A stretch of DNA of 64,000 nt from Solitalea agri (GTDB lineage: Bacteria > Bacteroidota > Bacteroidia > Sphingobacteriales > Sphingobacteriaceae). Of this stretch, positions 1 through 10,234 are shown one piece after another (the first letter of the stretch is position 1; each line of letters begins with the position of its first letter). The stretch covers positions 1 to 64,000 of the forward strand of contig NZ_JAMWYS010000035.1 of assembly GCF_023914155.1 (NCBI RefSeq), in the 5' to 3' direction. The translations under genes and the position numbers were made by a program. The notes under the pieces were generated by a model, which saw only the letters and a list, made by a program, of their open reading frames with translations, did no database searches and was not told where the DNA came from.

Positions 1-10
1 ACGCGAACTG

Positions 11-78
11 AATGATGGCTGTCAATCATTTCCTCTAGTGAAGGAGGAAAAAGCAGGGTCTGGTTGGGAGTGTACTCC
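11..78. other. Cluster of three small hairpins at the window edge
   Basis: Three inverted repeats lie back to back: AATGAT (11-16) with ATCATT (25-30), TTTCCTC (29-35) with GAGGAAA (44-50), and GGAGT (67-71) with ACTCC (74-78). A clear terminator follows at 132-156. A 26-codon open frame runs through 2-82, but its sequence is mostly made by the hairpins, so I do not call it a gene. The region could be the structured 3' end of a transcript from left of the window, a small RNA, or a member of the G-rich hairpin repeats seen near 12.4, 14.57 and 40.18 kb. Confidence 0.35.
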
Positions 79-131
79 TTAAATGTTACTTTTGATGTGG
101 ACACACTACAAGATACTATATCTTGTGATTT

Positions 132-156
132 AGAGGGCTTTCTGGCCCTCTTTTTC
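132..156 (+). terminator. Rho-independent terminator
   Basis: The arms AGAGGGC (132-138) and GCCCTCT (145-151) enclose a 6-nt loop and are followed by a T-rich run. It probably ends a transcript entering from the left edge. Confidence 0.7.
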
Positions 157-202
157 TTTCAACAAATCCTGCTTTAACTTGTTGATAACCCCTGAAAATA
201 GA

Positions 203-237
203 AAGAGGCCGTCCTTTTGAGACAGCCTCTTTTTTTA
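203..237 (+). terminator. Hairpin terminator
   Basis: AGAGGC (204-209) pairs with GCCTCT (225-230), with an additional GTC/GAC pairing inside, followed by seven T residues. It is the second terminator-like hairpin before the SusC operon and isolates it from upstream transcription. Confidence 0.65.
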
Positions 238-415
238 TTACCCTGCTCTGTAATTTCTATAATATGTCCCCCTTTATAAATGGTCGTCCAAATTTTTGAT
301 GGGTTTTGGCAAGTATTGCTGAGGATCTACTTGTTTTCAAATTTAATTCCAATATAATATTCTGTTTTTTATACAATTATTGACCTCTTTTCAGGCCAAT
401 CTAGGGCCAAAAAAA

Positions 416-431
416 TGTAACGAAACTGTTT
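416..431. promoter_or_regulatory. Candidate operator copy 1 upstream of SusC
   Basis: TGTAACGAAACTGTT matches the copy at 600-614 at all but two positions and keeps a degenerate TAACN-N4-TGTTN inverted-repeat layout. It lies about 245 bases upstream of the chosen SusC start. The regulator is unknown. Confidence 0.35.
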
Positions 432-599
432 CAATTGATTTTTTTGTGTAACAAAAATCGAGACAAATGACCTTTCTCATGTTTTTTATGAGCTCAAATT
501 TTATTCGGTAAATAGATCTTTTATAGCCATTTGCGGTTGTTTTTGTCTTGGTATCGCCATGTTCCGAAATTATATTCTGAATGAATTTGATTTAATAAA

Positions 600-616
600 T
601 GTAACAAATCTGTTAT
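600..616. promoter_or_regulatory. Candidate operator copy 2 upstream of SusC
   Basis: TAACA (602-606) and TGTTA (611-615) form a perfect 5-bp inverted repeat with a 4-bp spacer. It sits about 60 bases before the chosen SusC start, a position where a regulator could act on the promoter or leader. Confidence 0.4.
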
Positions 617-674
617 ATGGCGTTTGATATCCTTTAATGTAATGCATAGTTTAGGGGCCATAAAATTTAGTTAT

Positions 675-3600
675 ATGAAGAAAAGGTTACTCTATTTCAT
701 TGCTGTATTTCTCTTTGTTGCGGGTACGGTAGTGGCTCAGAATCGAACCATTACAGGTACGGTTACTGACAAATCAGACGGGGGCCCCATCCCCGGAGTA
801 AGCATCCTTGTAAAAGGAAGCTCAATTGGTGCACAAACAAGCGTTGATGGTAAGTACTCAATTGCTGCGCCGGCAAATGCAACTTTAGTTTTCAAATTTG
901 TAGGTTACACTACAAAAGAGGTTACTGTAGGTTCTGCATCAACGATTAACATTGCAATGGATCAAGATTCAAAGCAATTAGGTGAGGTAGTAGTTACCGC
1001 ATTGGGTATTTCTCGTGAGAAAAAAGCCTTAGGTTATTCAACCACAGCTATCAGCAAAGAGGAACTTACAAAAGCTTCTCCGGTAAGTATGATGGATGGA
1101 TTACAAGGTAAAGTTGCTGGTGCAGAGATTTCATCTCAATCTGGTGCTCCAGGTGCTTCATCAAAAGTTGTACTTCGTGGTTATGCTTCTGTAAGTGGTA
1201 ACAACCAACCTTTGTATGTTGTTGATGGTGTTCCAATTAACAACACTGCATCTTCTAGTGCATTAGGCGTTGCTGCTGGTGGTTCTACCAGTACTTCTGT
1301 GTCTCGTACTACAGATTTTGGTAACGGTGCAAACGATATCAACCCTAATGATATTGAGTCAATGTCAATTTTGAAAGGTGCTGCTGCAACTTCATTGTAC
1401 GGTTCTCGTGCAGCGTCTGGTGTTATCATCATTACTACCAAAAGTGGTAAAGCTGGTAAAACTAAAGTTGATTTTAACTCTTCTTCAACTTTTTCGAGTG
1501 TTTTATTTACTCCTACCTTACAGTCTCTTTACGGACAAGGTTGGGACGGATCTTATGATAGCCAGGAAAATGGTTCATGGGGTCCTAAATTAGATGGTGT
1601 TAATCGTGTTTGGGGTAATACTGTAGGAGGCCAACGCTTATCTAAACCTTATGTTGCTAACACAAATCGTTTCAATGACTTCTACACTACAGGTAATGAG
1701 TTTAATAACTCTATTGCTATTAGCGGTGGTACAGAGAAAAACACTTTCTACTTGTCATACGGAAACGTTTCTAGTGATGGTATTATTCCTACAGATGTTG
1801 ACTCTTACAATCGTAATACTTTTGCGTTAAGAGGTTCAACAACGCTAGGTGGCTTAAAAGCTAGCGCTTCATTAAACTACGTAACCCGTGGTGCCAAGGC
1901 TGTAAGTACTGGTCAAGGAACTAACACTGGTGCTACTTTATTCCAAGAGTTAATTCAAACTCCTGTTGATATTAATATCAACACCATTAAAGATTATAAT
2001 AACGTTTATAACAACGTTGATAATTACTTTACTCCATATGCTCAGAACCCATACTTTACTATTAATGAGAATGGTAATGATTTCTCTTCTGAGCGTTTAT
2101 TTGGTAATACTGGCTTAGATTACAAATTTGCTAACTGGATTTCAGCTAAATGGACAGTTGGTTTTGATGTTACCGATTCAAAGTTAAAAGACTGGCAAGC
2201 TGTTGCAGCTCCAAAAGTAGGTACACCAAATGCTAGTAAAAAACCTTTTGTTGGCGGTGTTCAAGAGAACAGTGATTTCCGTAAAGAGTTCAACAGTGAC
2301 TTTATGGTAAATCTTGATCAAAAAATAAATAGCGATTTCGCTATTAACGGATTAGTTGGCTTTAACGTTAACCAACGTGAAGCACGAATCGTTAATACCC
2401 GTGTTGAAGGTTTAATTCTTGATGGATTTTATGATCTTTCAAACTCGGCAAACGCTCCAGCTTCATCTGCGTCATATTCAAAACGCCGTTTAGTTGGTCT
2501 TTTAGCTCAGGCTAACTTGTCATTTAAAGATTATTTATATTTAACTGTAAATGCTCGTAACGACTGGTCTTCTACCTTACCTAAAGATAAAAACTCATTC
2601 TTTTATCCAGGAGCCAACTTAGGCTTTGTTGTAACTGATGCATTCAAGAGCCTTCAAGGATCTACTTTGTCATTCGCAAAACTTCGTGCAAGTATTGGTA
2701 AAACTGGTAATGATGCTAGCCCATACTCAATTGCTAACTACTTAACTGCAGGTAGTGCTGCATTAGGCTTTGGTCAGTTGAACTTCCCTCTAAATGGTGT
2801 TGGCTCGTTTGAGGTTAGCAACCAAATTGGTAACCCTACTTTACGTCCAGAGTTAACAACAGAATATGAGTTAGGTACTGACTTGCGCTTTTTCAATAAC
2901 CGTGTAGGAATTGACTTAGCGTACTATAACAAAACTACTAAAGATCAAATCTTAGCAGTTCCTGTTTCTGCAGGTAGCGGTTACACATCTAGAATTACCA
3001 ACTTTGGTAAAATTGAAAACAAAGGTGTTGAGTTAGCATTAAACTTAACTCCAATTAAAGGTGACCATTTCACTTGGGACGCAACTTATACCTATTCTAA
3101 ATTAAATAACAAAGTATTAGAATTACCGAATGGTTTGAAAGAGGTAGTATTGAATACTGCTTATGGCGTTGACATGGTTGCAACTGTGGGCCAGCCTCTA
3201 GGTGTGATCAAAGGTCATGCTGCTAAAACCAATGCTAAAGGTCAAGTAATTGTAAATCCAAGCAATGGTCTTCCAATTGTTGCTCAAGATAAAGTTGCAT
3301 ACGGTAATATCAATCGTAAGTTCTCAATGGGCTTAGTGAATAGATTCACTTATGATAACTGGGCACTTGGATGTTCATTTGACTTCCGTAAAGGTGGTTT
3401 AATGTATTCATACACTTCACGTTTGAATGACTTTGTTGGTAATTCAGTTCGTAGTACTTTAAATGATCGTCGTCCATTCTTAGTACCAAACTCAGTTAAT
3501 GAAGTTATTGGTACAGATGGTAAAGTTACTGGCTATGTTGAGAACACAACAGCTATTAACATGGCAAACATTGGTGACTATTTTAACCAAACCAATAATA

Positions 3601-3881
3601 ACAGTGCATCAAGATCACAAGTAATCGATAAATCATTTATCAAAATGCGTGATCTTACTTTGAGCTACCAATTCCCTAAATCATTAGTTGGTGCTCTGAA
3701 AGCTGATAATGCTTCAATTTCATTGTATGGCCGCAACTTATTTGTTTGGGTACCTAAAGAGAATTCATTTATTGATCCGGAGGTTTCAACCTTTAGCAAT
3801 GATTTGGCTGGTGAGTTTGGTGAATTTGGTGGTGGACCAAGCGTTCGTTCGTACGGTGTATCATTAAAAGTTGGTTTTTAA
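675..3881 (+). CDS. SusC/RagA-family TonB-dependent outer-membrane receptor
   Basis: This is an outer-membrane beta-barrel for TonB-driven import of a glycan, peptide or other nutrient, working with the SusD-type lipoprotein encoded 11 bases downstream. I start it at ATG 675 rather than the in-frame ATG at 624 because 675 begins directly with a signal peptide (MKKRLLYFIAVFLF, cleavage near VVAQ). A carboxypeptidase-regulatory-like domain follows (about residues 25-105), then a plug domain ending in the SusC signature GVIIITTKSGK, and a barrel of about 800 residues ending in the aromatic KVGF. The length of 1068 residues is normal. The substrate cannot be read from the sequence, and no carbohydrate-active enzyme lies nearby. 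Confidence 0.93.
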   Translation: MKKRLLYFIAVFLFVAGTVVAQNRTITGTVTDKSDGGPIPGVSILVKGSSIGAQTSVDGKYSIAAPANATLVFKFVGYTTKEVTVGSASTINIAMDQDSKQLGEVVVTALGISREKKALGYSTTAISKEELTKASPVSMMDGLQGKVAGAEISSQSGAPGASSKVVLRGYASVSGNNQPLYVVDGVPINNTASSSALGVAAGGSTSTSVSRTTDFGNGANDINPNDIESMSILKGAAATSLYGSRAASGVIIITTKSGKAGKTKVDFNSSSTFSSVLFTPTLQSLYGQGWDGSYDSQENGSWGPKLDGVNRVWGNTVGGQRLSKPYVANTNRFNDFYTTGNEFNNSIAISGGTEKNTFYLSYGNVSSDGIIPTDVDSYNRNTFALRGSTTLGGLKASASLNYVTRGAKAVSTGQGTNTGATLFQELIQTPVDININTIKDYNNVYNNVDNYFTPYAQNPYFTINENGNDFSSERLFGNTGLDYKFANWISAKWTVGFDVTDSKLKDWQAVAAPKVGTPNASKKPFVGGVQENSDFRKEFNSDFMVNLDQKINSDFAINGLVGFNVNQREARIVNTRVEGLILDGFYDLSNSANAPASSASYSKRRLVGLLAQANLSFKDYLYLTVNARNDWSSTLPKDKNSFFYPGANLGFVVTDAFKSLQGSTLSFAKLRASIGKTGNDASPYSIANYLTAGSAALGFGQLNFPLNGVGSFEVSNQIGNPTLRPELTTEYELGTDLRFFNNRVGIDLAYYNKTTKDQILAVPVSAGSGYTSRITNFGKIENKGVELALNLTPIKGDHFTWDATYTYSKLNNKVLELPNGLKEVVLNTAYGVDMVATVGQPLGVIKGHAAKTNAKGQVIVNPSNGLPIVAQDKVAYGNINRKFSMGLVNRFTYDNWALGCSFDFRKGGLMYSYTSRLNDFVGNSVRSTLNDRRPFLVPNSVNEVIGTDGKVTGYVENTTAINMANIGDYFNQTNNNSASRSQVIDKSFIKMRDLTLSYQFPKSLVGALKADNASISLYGRNLFVWVPKENSFIDPEVSTFSNDLAGEFGEFGGGPSVRSYGVSLKVGF

Positions 3882-3892
3882 TTAGGATAAAC

Positions 3893-5395
3893 ATGAAGAA
3901 GAAATTTTTATATAAATCAACCTTAGTATTGTCAGTAGCAGCTTTGCTTACTACAACAGCTTGTCAGGATTTTTTGGATGTAAATAAAGATCCAAGTAAT
4001 CCGGAAGTTGGACAAGGTCAGCCTGTATCAGTGTTCCCCGCTGCTGTTGCTTCAACTGCAGGTACTGCAGGTGCACAGTATGCAATTTTAGGTGGTATTT
4101 GGAGCCAATACTGGACCCAAAGTGCTACTGCAAACCAGTTTAAAGACATTGATGCTTATAACTTAACTGCGTCAAGCTTGAATAACACTTTTGATGAAGT
4201 TTATTCAGGTGCTTTGAATGACTATCAGTTTGTGATTAAAAAATCAGAAGCTAGTGGTGACTGGTTTTATTTTCTAGCTGGAACAGTAATGAAAGCCTAT
4301 ACTTTACAAATAATGGCCGATCTTTATGACAAGGTTCCATATTCTGAGGCTTTCCAAGGTTTAGATAATTTAACACCTAAGTATGATGATGGGGATAAAG
4401 TATATGCGGGTTTAATTGCTGAGCTTGATAATGCTTTGTCAAAAGACTTCACTGCTGCAACCAATTCAACTCCAGGTACACGTGATATCGTATTTGGCGG
4501 TAAAGTGGATAGCTGGAAACGTTTTGCAAATACATTAAAACTTAAAATGTATTTACGCATGATCAATGCTAAGCCAACTGAAGCTTTAGCGGGTATCCAA
4601 AAATTATATACTGATAATGTTGGATTCTTAACTACTGATGCGGCAATGGGTGCAGGTAATTTCCAGGATGCTCCTGATAAATCTAACCCATTGTACGAGT
4701 ACAATAACCGTCGCTTAAATACCACAACTAATTTACGTGCTAGTACCACGTTTATGTCATGGTTGAAAGCTAATAACGACCCACGTATTGCATCTGTTTA
4801 TAAATTCGGAACTGGTGCGACAACTTACAGTTCATTAGATCAGGGTGACTTTAACAACTTGCAAAGCACAGCTGTTAGAAATGCAATTTCAATTGCAAAC
4901 ACTACCCCATTAGCACCGGTTCATTTTATTTCAACTGCTGAATCTTACTTCTTACAAGCTGAAGCAATTGAGCGTTTAACTCCAGGTGCAGCAACTGCTA
5001 AAGCTGCTTATGACGCAGGTGTTAAAGCTGCATTCGCACAATACTCATTGGATGGATCAAGCTTTATTGCCGCAGGCGGTAAATATGAATATCCGGTTGC
5101 TGGAAGCTTTGAACAAAAATTAGAAGCAATCATTACTCAAAAATGGGCTTCAATGGCTGGCTCACATGCTTTAGAAGCATACTTTGAGAAAAACCGTACT
5201 GGCTATCCAAAAACAAGTACTGTTTATTCAAATAACGTAGCTTACATTCCAGGACAATTCGTATATCCAAAAGAAGGGGTTACACAAGGTTTATTTGCTA
5301 AACGTTTGATCTTCTCTGACCGTGATCGTCAGCGTAATCCTAACGTTCCGGCAATGGTTTCACTTACGACCAAAGTGTGGTGGGATGTTAAATAA
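3893..5395 (+). CDS. SusD/RagB-family nutrient-binding outer-membrane lipoprotein
   Basis: A surface lipoprotein that caps the SusC channel and binds the substrate. The N-terminus is a lipoprotein signal with a lipobox around TTAC (Cys24), followed by DFLDVNKDPSNP, typical of the SusD-like_2 subgroup. The 500 residues and mostly helical, TPR-like composition fit the family. It begins 11 bases after susC ends and is followed 18 bases later by a small lipoprotein gene, so the three form one operon. The ligand is unknown. Confidence 0.9.
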   Translation: MKKKFLYKSTLVLSVAALLTTTACQDFLDVNKDPSNPEVGQGQPVSVFPAAVASTAGTAGAQYAILGGIWSQYWTQSATANQFKDIDAYNLTASSLNNTFDEVYSGALNDYQFVIKKSEASGDWFYFLAGTVMKAYTLQIMADLYDKVPYSEAFQGLDNLTPKYDDGDKVYAGLIAELDNALSKDFTAATNSTPGTRDIVFGGKVDSWKRFANTLKLKMYLRMINAKPTEALAGIQKLYTDNVGFLTTDAAMGAGNFQDAPDKSNPLYEYNNRRLNTTTNLRASTTFMSWLKANNDPRIASVYKFGTGATTYSSLDQGDFNNLQSTAVRNAISIANTTPLAPVHFISTAESYFLQAEAIERLTPGAATAKAAYDAGVKAAFAQYSLDGSSFIAAGGKYEYPVAGSFEQKLEAIITQKWASMAGSHALEAYFEKNRTGYPKTSTVYSNNVAYIPGQFVYPKEGVTQGLFAKRLIFSDRDRQRNPNVPAMVSLTTKVWWDVK

Positions 5396-5413
5396 TTTAT
5401 AAGGAGAAAAGAC

Positions 5414-5980
5414 ATGTTGAAGAAATTTAAATCAATGATAACAATGGCATTGCTGCTTACTGCAGCAGTTGCCATCACTTCTTGTGAGAAAGTTGAATCA
5501 GACGATATTACGTACGTAGCTCCATCTGGTAAATTTGCTGGAGAATGGTTTGTAACTTTAAAGGATGGTGGTGTAAATGCCCTTACTGGAGTTAAACCTT
5601 ACGCAAAACTTATAACTTTTAACGATGTAAATAAAGGTGATTCATTATGGGTACAAACTATTAACCTTAGTTATGTAAATCCTGCTGATAAAGCCACCTA
5701 TACTACTAGCTTTGCTTCAAAAGCATTAAAAGTTAAATCACTTACTCAGCCAACAGCAATGAACTTCAGTGTTGAGGCAGGTAAGAACATTGTAAATGGT
5801 GCTACCAACAAAATTACTATTGTTAACGCTAAAGTTTTACCTGGTCAAGGTAAAGCATTTACCGGAACTGTAGTTGATAGTATCTATATGGAAGTTCAGT
5901 ATTCTGATGTTCCAGGTAAAACGTTTATTCTTTCAGGTCATCAACGCAGTGGTTTCCCTGCTGATGAACCTAAGTACTAA
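5414..5980 (+). CDS. Small lipoprotein of the SusCD operon, possibly Lipid_bd family
   Basis: A 188-residue lipoprotein with signal and lipobox (ITSC, Cys24) followed by a beta-rich domain. The GEWFV segment near residue 40 recalls the lipid-binding putative hydrolase family (Lipid_bd) often found next to SusCD genes; that assignment is from memory and tentative. AAGGAG at 5401-5406 is correctly spaced for the start, a rare visible Shine-Dalgarno here. It is the last gene of the operon, before a strong terminator. It is probably an accessory surface protein of the transporter. Confidence 0.75.
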   Translation: MLKKFKSMITMALLLTAAVAITSCEKVESDDITYVAPSGKFAGEWFVTLKDGGVNALTGVKPYAKLITFNDVNKGDSLWVQTINLSYVNPADKATYTTSFASKALKVKSLTQPTAMNFSVEAGKNIVNGATNKITIVNAKVLPGQGKAFTGTVVDSIYMEVQYSDVPGKTFILSGHQRSGFPADEPKY

Positions 5981-6010
5981 GACTAACGAGAATAAATCAT
6001 ATTCTACAGA

Positions 6011-6046
6011 GAGAGCTGACCAAAAGGTCAGCTCTCTTGTTTTTAG
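6011..6046 (+). terminator. Terminator of the SusCD operon
   Basis: GAGAGCTGACC (6011-6021) and GGTCAGCTCTC (6026-6036) form a perfect 11-bp stem with an AAAA loop, followed by TTGTTTTT. Confidence 0.9.
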
Positions 6047-6228
6047 AAGGATTTATTTAAAGAGTTAACACAGTTAGTCATCCAAATAATATGAATCTAA
6101 CTTTAATGATAACCCATTTCTTAAATAGAGTTTATATTATCACTTTGATATCGGAAGTGCGGTTCAATTATTTTCAAAGTCAGGTTTTAGTTTAACTGTG
6201 TTTGTGAAAAGGAGGATGTATTCCATAA

Positions 6229-6261
6229 AAAAACCTTTCGACGATCTGTCGAAAGGTTTTT
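6229..6261 (-). terminator. Terminator downstream of groL
   Basis: AAAAACCTTTCGAC and GTCGAAAGGTTTTT pair around a 5-nt loop. The hairpin lies 34 bases past the groL stop and has T-runs on both sides, so it may act in both directions. Confidence 0.85.
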
Positions 6262-6294
6262 ATTTTAAGACCTTTTTTAAGAGGTTTAATGAGC

Positions 6295-7938
<1,644 letters not shown>

Positions 7939-8011
7939 TTAATTTTTAAAATGTAATGATTAGAGAATGATTTAATTGATTTGAGTATTGAGAGGAGGGA
8001 CATGAGATAAA

Positions 8012-8046
8012 AATCTCTTGTCGCAAATCTCATATCTCAGATCTCA
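8012..8046. repeat. Heptad tandem repeat between groS and groL
   Basis: Five contiguous 7-base units read AATCTCT, TGTCGCA, AATCTCA, TATCTCA, GATCTCA. On the other strand this is a TGAGATN period-7 repeat. It starts just inside the spacer after the groS stop and would be transcribed as part of the groS-groL mRNA, where an outlying ATGAGAT could pair with it. Confidence 0.65.
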
Positions 8047-8048
8047 AT

Positions 8049-8324
8049 TTAGATAACCGCGTAAATATCAGATTCGCGCATAATTAAATACTCTTTACCT
8101 TCAACAGTAATTTCAGTACCAGCGTATTTACCATACAGAACGGTATCGCCAACTTTAACAGTCATTGGCTCATCTTTTTTACCAGCACCAACTGCTACAA
8201 TTGTACCTTGTTGAGGTTTTTCTTTAGCAGTATCAGGGATAATGATACCACCAGCGGTAGTCGTTTCTGCAGGAGCAGCTTCTACTACTACTCTGTCTGC
8301 GATAGGTTTAATATTTAATGCCAT
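8049..8324 (-). CDS. GroES co-chaperonin (Hsp10)
   Basis: The heptameric lid of the GroEL chamber. The 91 residues match the family length, with the mobile loop region around [17 protein letters not shown] and the closing [13 protein letters not shown]. It is the first gene of the groS-groL operon. An inverted repeat about 90 bases upstream (8412-8430) is a candidate regulatory site. Confidence 0.97.
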   Translation of the reverse strand: MALNIKPIADRVVVEAAPAETTTAGGIIIPDTAKEKPQQGTIVAVGAGKKDEPMTVKVGDTVLYGKYAGTEITVEGKEYLIMRESDIYAVI

Positions 8325-8411
8325 AGTTCTATGATAATTTTTTTAATTGAAATACGTCCACAATACACAGAGATTGTGCCAAATAAGAAAGGGTGTACAA
8401 TGAACGGATAT

Positions 8412-8430
8412 TTGACAGTTTACCTGTCAA
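8412..8430. promoter_or_regulatory. Inverted repeat upstream of groS
   Basis: TTGACAG (8412-8418) and CTGTCAA (8424-8430) form a perfect 7-bp inverted repeat with a 5-bp spacer, 88 bases before the groS start. It does not match CIRCE. Operator for a stress regulator is an inference from its position. Confidence 0.45.
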
Positions 8431-8539
8431 CTAGTGTTGGTTTATAATTAAATGGAGTGAAATTTTGGCAGACTCCTAAGGTTTTACAAAAAGGAGTAGT
8501 GCTTTAGCTGGTTCTTTTTTCTTTAATAGCGTGCTAAAG

Positions 8540-9436
8540 TTATAACTCTTTACCGTTAACCTTATTATCACCGTTGATCTTCATTTTAATGGTTTGCCCC
8601 ATAGCGCTCATGGTGCCGCCAATATCAGTTTTAACAGTGTAGTCCAATGCAACACCGGTTTTTATGTCGATAACCATGTTTCCATTATTTTGCCCTGCCA
8701 GATTGGTTTGAAGTGTTAACCCCATAATTTCAGCCGGCCCTTTAGCGGTAATTGCGCTGGTAATTGAAACATAGGCTTTATTGTCTTTTACCTCATTAAG
8801 CGTATAGGTTGATTTAATACTCATTGGCAATATGCTTTTAACAGCACTTTCTATCAGCCATGATTCCCCAACTTTAACCGGCTTATCCGGATAAATCTTT
8901 AAGGAAGCTTCCATTGTCGATTTTAAGGCCTCATTTCCAAACTGCTTACTTAACGCTTCTTTAACTTTAACAATTGCTGACGAATCAGAAGAAGTCTTTC
9001 TAGCCATCTGGTCAATCATTTTTTCGGCCCCAGTTACTGACTTTACTTCTCCTTTTGGTGAAACTACCATACTAAATCCGCTTCCTTTCAATGTACTTAG
9101 CGGATTGTTTCCGGTTCCGTCATCCTTTGCCGAATCAAATTCGGTTGATGCTCCCATTGCCTCGGTTAAAGAGTAGACTTTGTCATAAACAACGTTGATA
9201 TTTTTATCCGGCACAATTCCTTTGGTAACCTCAAAGCTGTAAGTAATATTCAGCAGTTGTTTCATATCTATTTGCTGACCCATTATTTCTTGATTAATGT
9301 TTTGGTCAACATTCATTTCATAGCTGTACTTTTTGCCAGCTGTAAAGTTCTGTTTCAAGGTAATGGCTTTCTGGGCGAATGAATTTGTAACTGCAATTGC
9401 ACCAATAAGTAATAAGGCGCATCTTCTTTTCATCAT
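8540..9436 (-). CDS. Secreted protein of unknown function (DUF6263-like)
   Basis: A 298-residue exported protein with a signal peptide ending near NSFAQ. The rest is beta-rich: an opening segment with GKKYSYEMNVDQNINQ, a middle portion of the type seen in lipoprotein-like beta folds, and no catalytic motif I recognise. It resembles the Bacteroidetes DUF6263 proteins, which have no known function; that match is from memory. Either of two consecutive ATG codons could be the start. It lies upstream of groS in the same direction but 215 bases away, so it is probably a separate unit. Confidence 0.7.
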   Translation of the reverse strand: MMKRRCALLLIGAIAVTNSFAQKAITLKQNFTAGKKYSYEMNVDQNINQEIMGQQIDMKQLLNITYSFEVTKGIVPDKNINVVYDKVYSLTEAMGASTEFDSAKDDGTGNNPLSTLKGSGFSMVVSPKGEVKSVTGAEKMIDQMARKTSSDSSAIVKVKEALSKQFGNEALKSTMEASLKIYPDKPVKVGESWLIESAVKSILPMSIKSTYTLNEVKDNKAYVSITSAITAKGPAEIMGLTLQTNLAGQNNGNMVIDIKTGVALDYTVKTDIGGTMSAMGQTIKMKINGDNKVNGKEL

Positions 9437-9541
9437 GATCTATGTTGTTGTTTTTTGTGAGAAATGTTCGTTTGAACAAGCTATTAGTTAAAAATCTGTT
9501 GTGCCTTTTATTTTAATTCAGAGTTTTCAATAGTTGTTAAT

Positions 9542-9586
9542 CCGAGTGTAGTCGAAGGCTTTTGCTAACGCTTCGACTTCGCTCTG
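9542..9586. repeat. REP-like inverted repeat (CTTCGACT family)
   Basis: CCGAGTGTAGTCGAAG (9542-9557) and CTTCGACTTCGCTCTG (9571-9586) are 16-base inverted arms with three mismatches around a 13-base loop. The arm matches the CTTCGACTNCGCTCNG pattern that recurs between genes in Bacteroidetes genomes, as I recall it. It lies in the 183-base spacer between two secreted-protein genes. Confidence 0.6.
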
Positions 9587-9619
9587 CTAGACAATTTGGA
9601 AATTAAATCGCGTGAGACG

Positions 9620-10117
9620 TTAGTTGTTAATAGCTGATATATAATAATTACCATTTGATTCAATGAACCAAATAGCTCCACTGCCCATCATAGCACCTTG
9701 TTGATTTCGGAATATCTGATCGAGATGCTGATCGGCAATAGCCTTCTTTAATAAGCCGTCAAAAAGCGTTGAATAATTTTTTTTGAAATCGTCGACATTT
9801 TTTATTCTTCCAAGCGGATATTTAACATGGGCTGAAATACTATCAACCTGATCATTCTTTACCCATTCTTTAAATGAAATAATAAAACGCTTGAATTTTA
9901 CTGGATCAGAAAATCCTGCAGCGCCCCATGAAGTAGGAATACTGCCATCTTCAAACAGTGTATCCTGGGCTGCAATTTCCTTGGCGTAGGGTGTTTCTGA
10001 TACAGCAGTATCAACTTCTTTTAATGTGTTAAGTGAATCCGTTTCTGCTTGCTTGTTTTTAGGACCCGATTGGCATGCAGCTATTATAAGCAATAATAAA
10101 AGGCCGTATTTTTTCAT
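9620..10117 (-). CDS. Small hypothetical lipoprotein
   Basis: A 165-residue lipoprotein with a short signal and lipobox IAAC (Cys15), followed by a charged low-complexity linker and a globular domain from about residue 60. The C-terminal segment IWFIESNGNYYISAINN resembles NTF2-like or DUF4440-like ends, but I cannot assign it. It is on the same strand as the neighbouring secreted proteins, with gaps over 100 bases. Function unknown. Confidence 0.7.
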   Translation of the reverse strand: MKKYGLLLLLIIAACQSGPKNKQAETDSLNTLKEVDTAVSETPYAKEIAAQDTLFEDGSIPTSWGAAGFSDPVKFKRFIISFKEWVKNDQVDSISAHVKYPLGRIKNVDDFKKNYSTLFDGLLKKAIADQHLDQIFRNQQGAMMGSGAIWFIESNGNYYISAINN

Positions 10118-10176
10118 GATATATCAGTTTGCTGAGCGTGTTGCAATTTACAGTTAAAACCTATTCCAGTTAAAAT

Positions 10177-10212
10177 AAAATGCTCATTAGCATATCAGCT
10201 AATGAGCATTTT
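10177..10212 (-). terminator. Terminator between small secreted genes
   Basis: AAAATGCTCATTAGC and GCTAATGAGCATTTT form a perfect 15-bp stem with a 6-nt loop, 23 bases after the stop of the YciI-like gene. The symmetrical A/T ends allow function on either strand. Confidence 0.85.
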
Positions 10213-10234
10213 ATAAATCAAATTCTTGAAGAGA

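Larger units (their letters stand above)
238..674. other. AT-rich leader upstream of the SusC operon
   Basis: About 440 bases with no credible gene. The stretch is very AT-rich and contains TGTAAC three times, near 416, 447 and 600. Two of these are imperfect copies of one inverted-repeat motif, listed separately. I see no clean TAnnTTTG box, so the promoter is not placed. Confidence 0.4.

Noticed and set aside
2-82. Short open frame at the left edge as the end of an upstream gene
   Set aside because: The 26 codons consist mostly of hairpin arms, and the composition is unlike the coding genes here. It cannot be tested without the sequence to the left.
624-674. Upstream ATG for SusC
   Set aside because: It would place 17 unrelated residues before a normal signal peptide.
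8501-8539. CIRCE-like element before groS (GTGCTTTAGC and GTGCTAAAG)
   Set aside because: The halves are not arranged as TTAGCACTC-N9-GAGTGCTAA; the pairing is CTTTAGC with GCTAAAG over a 24-base loop, and it lies at the 3' end of the preceding gene.
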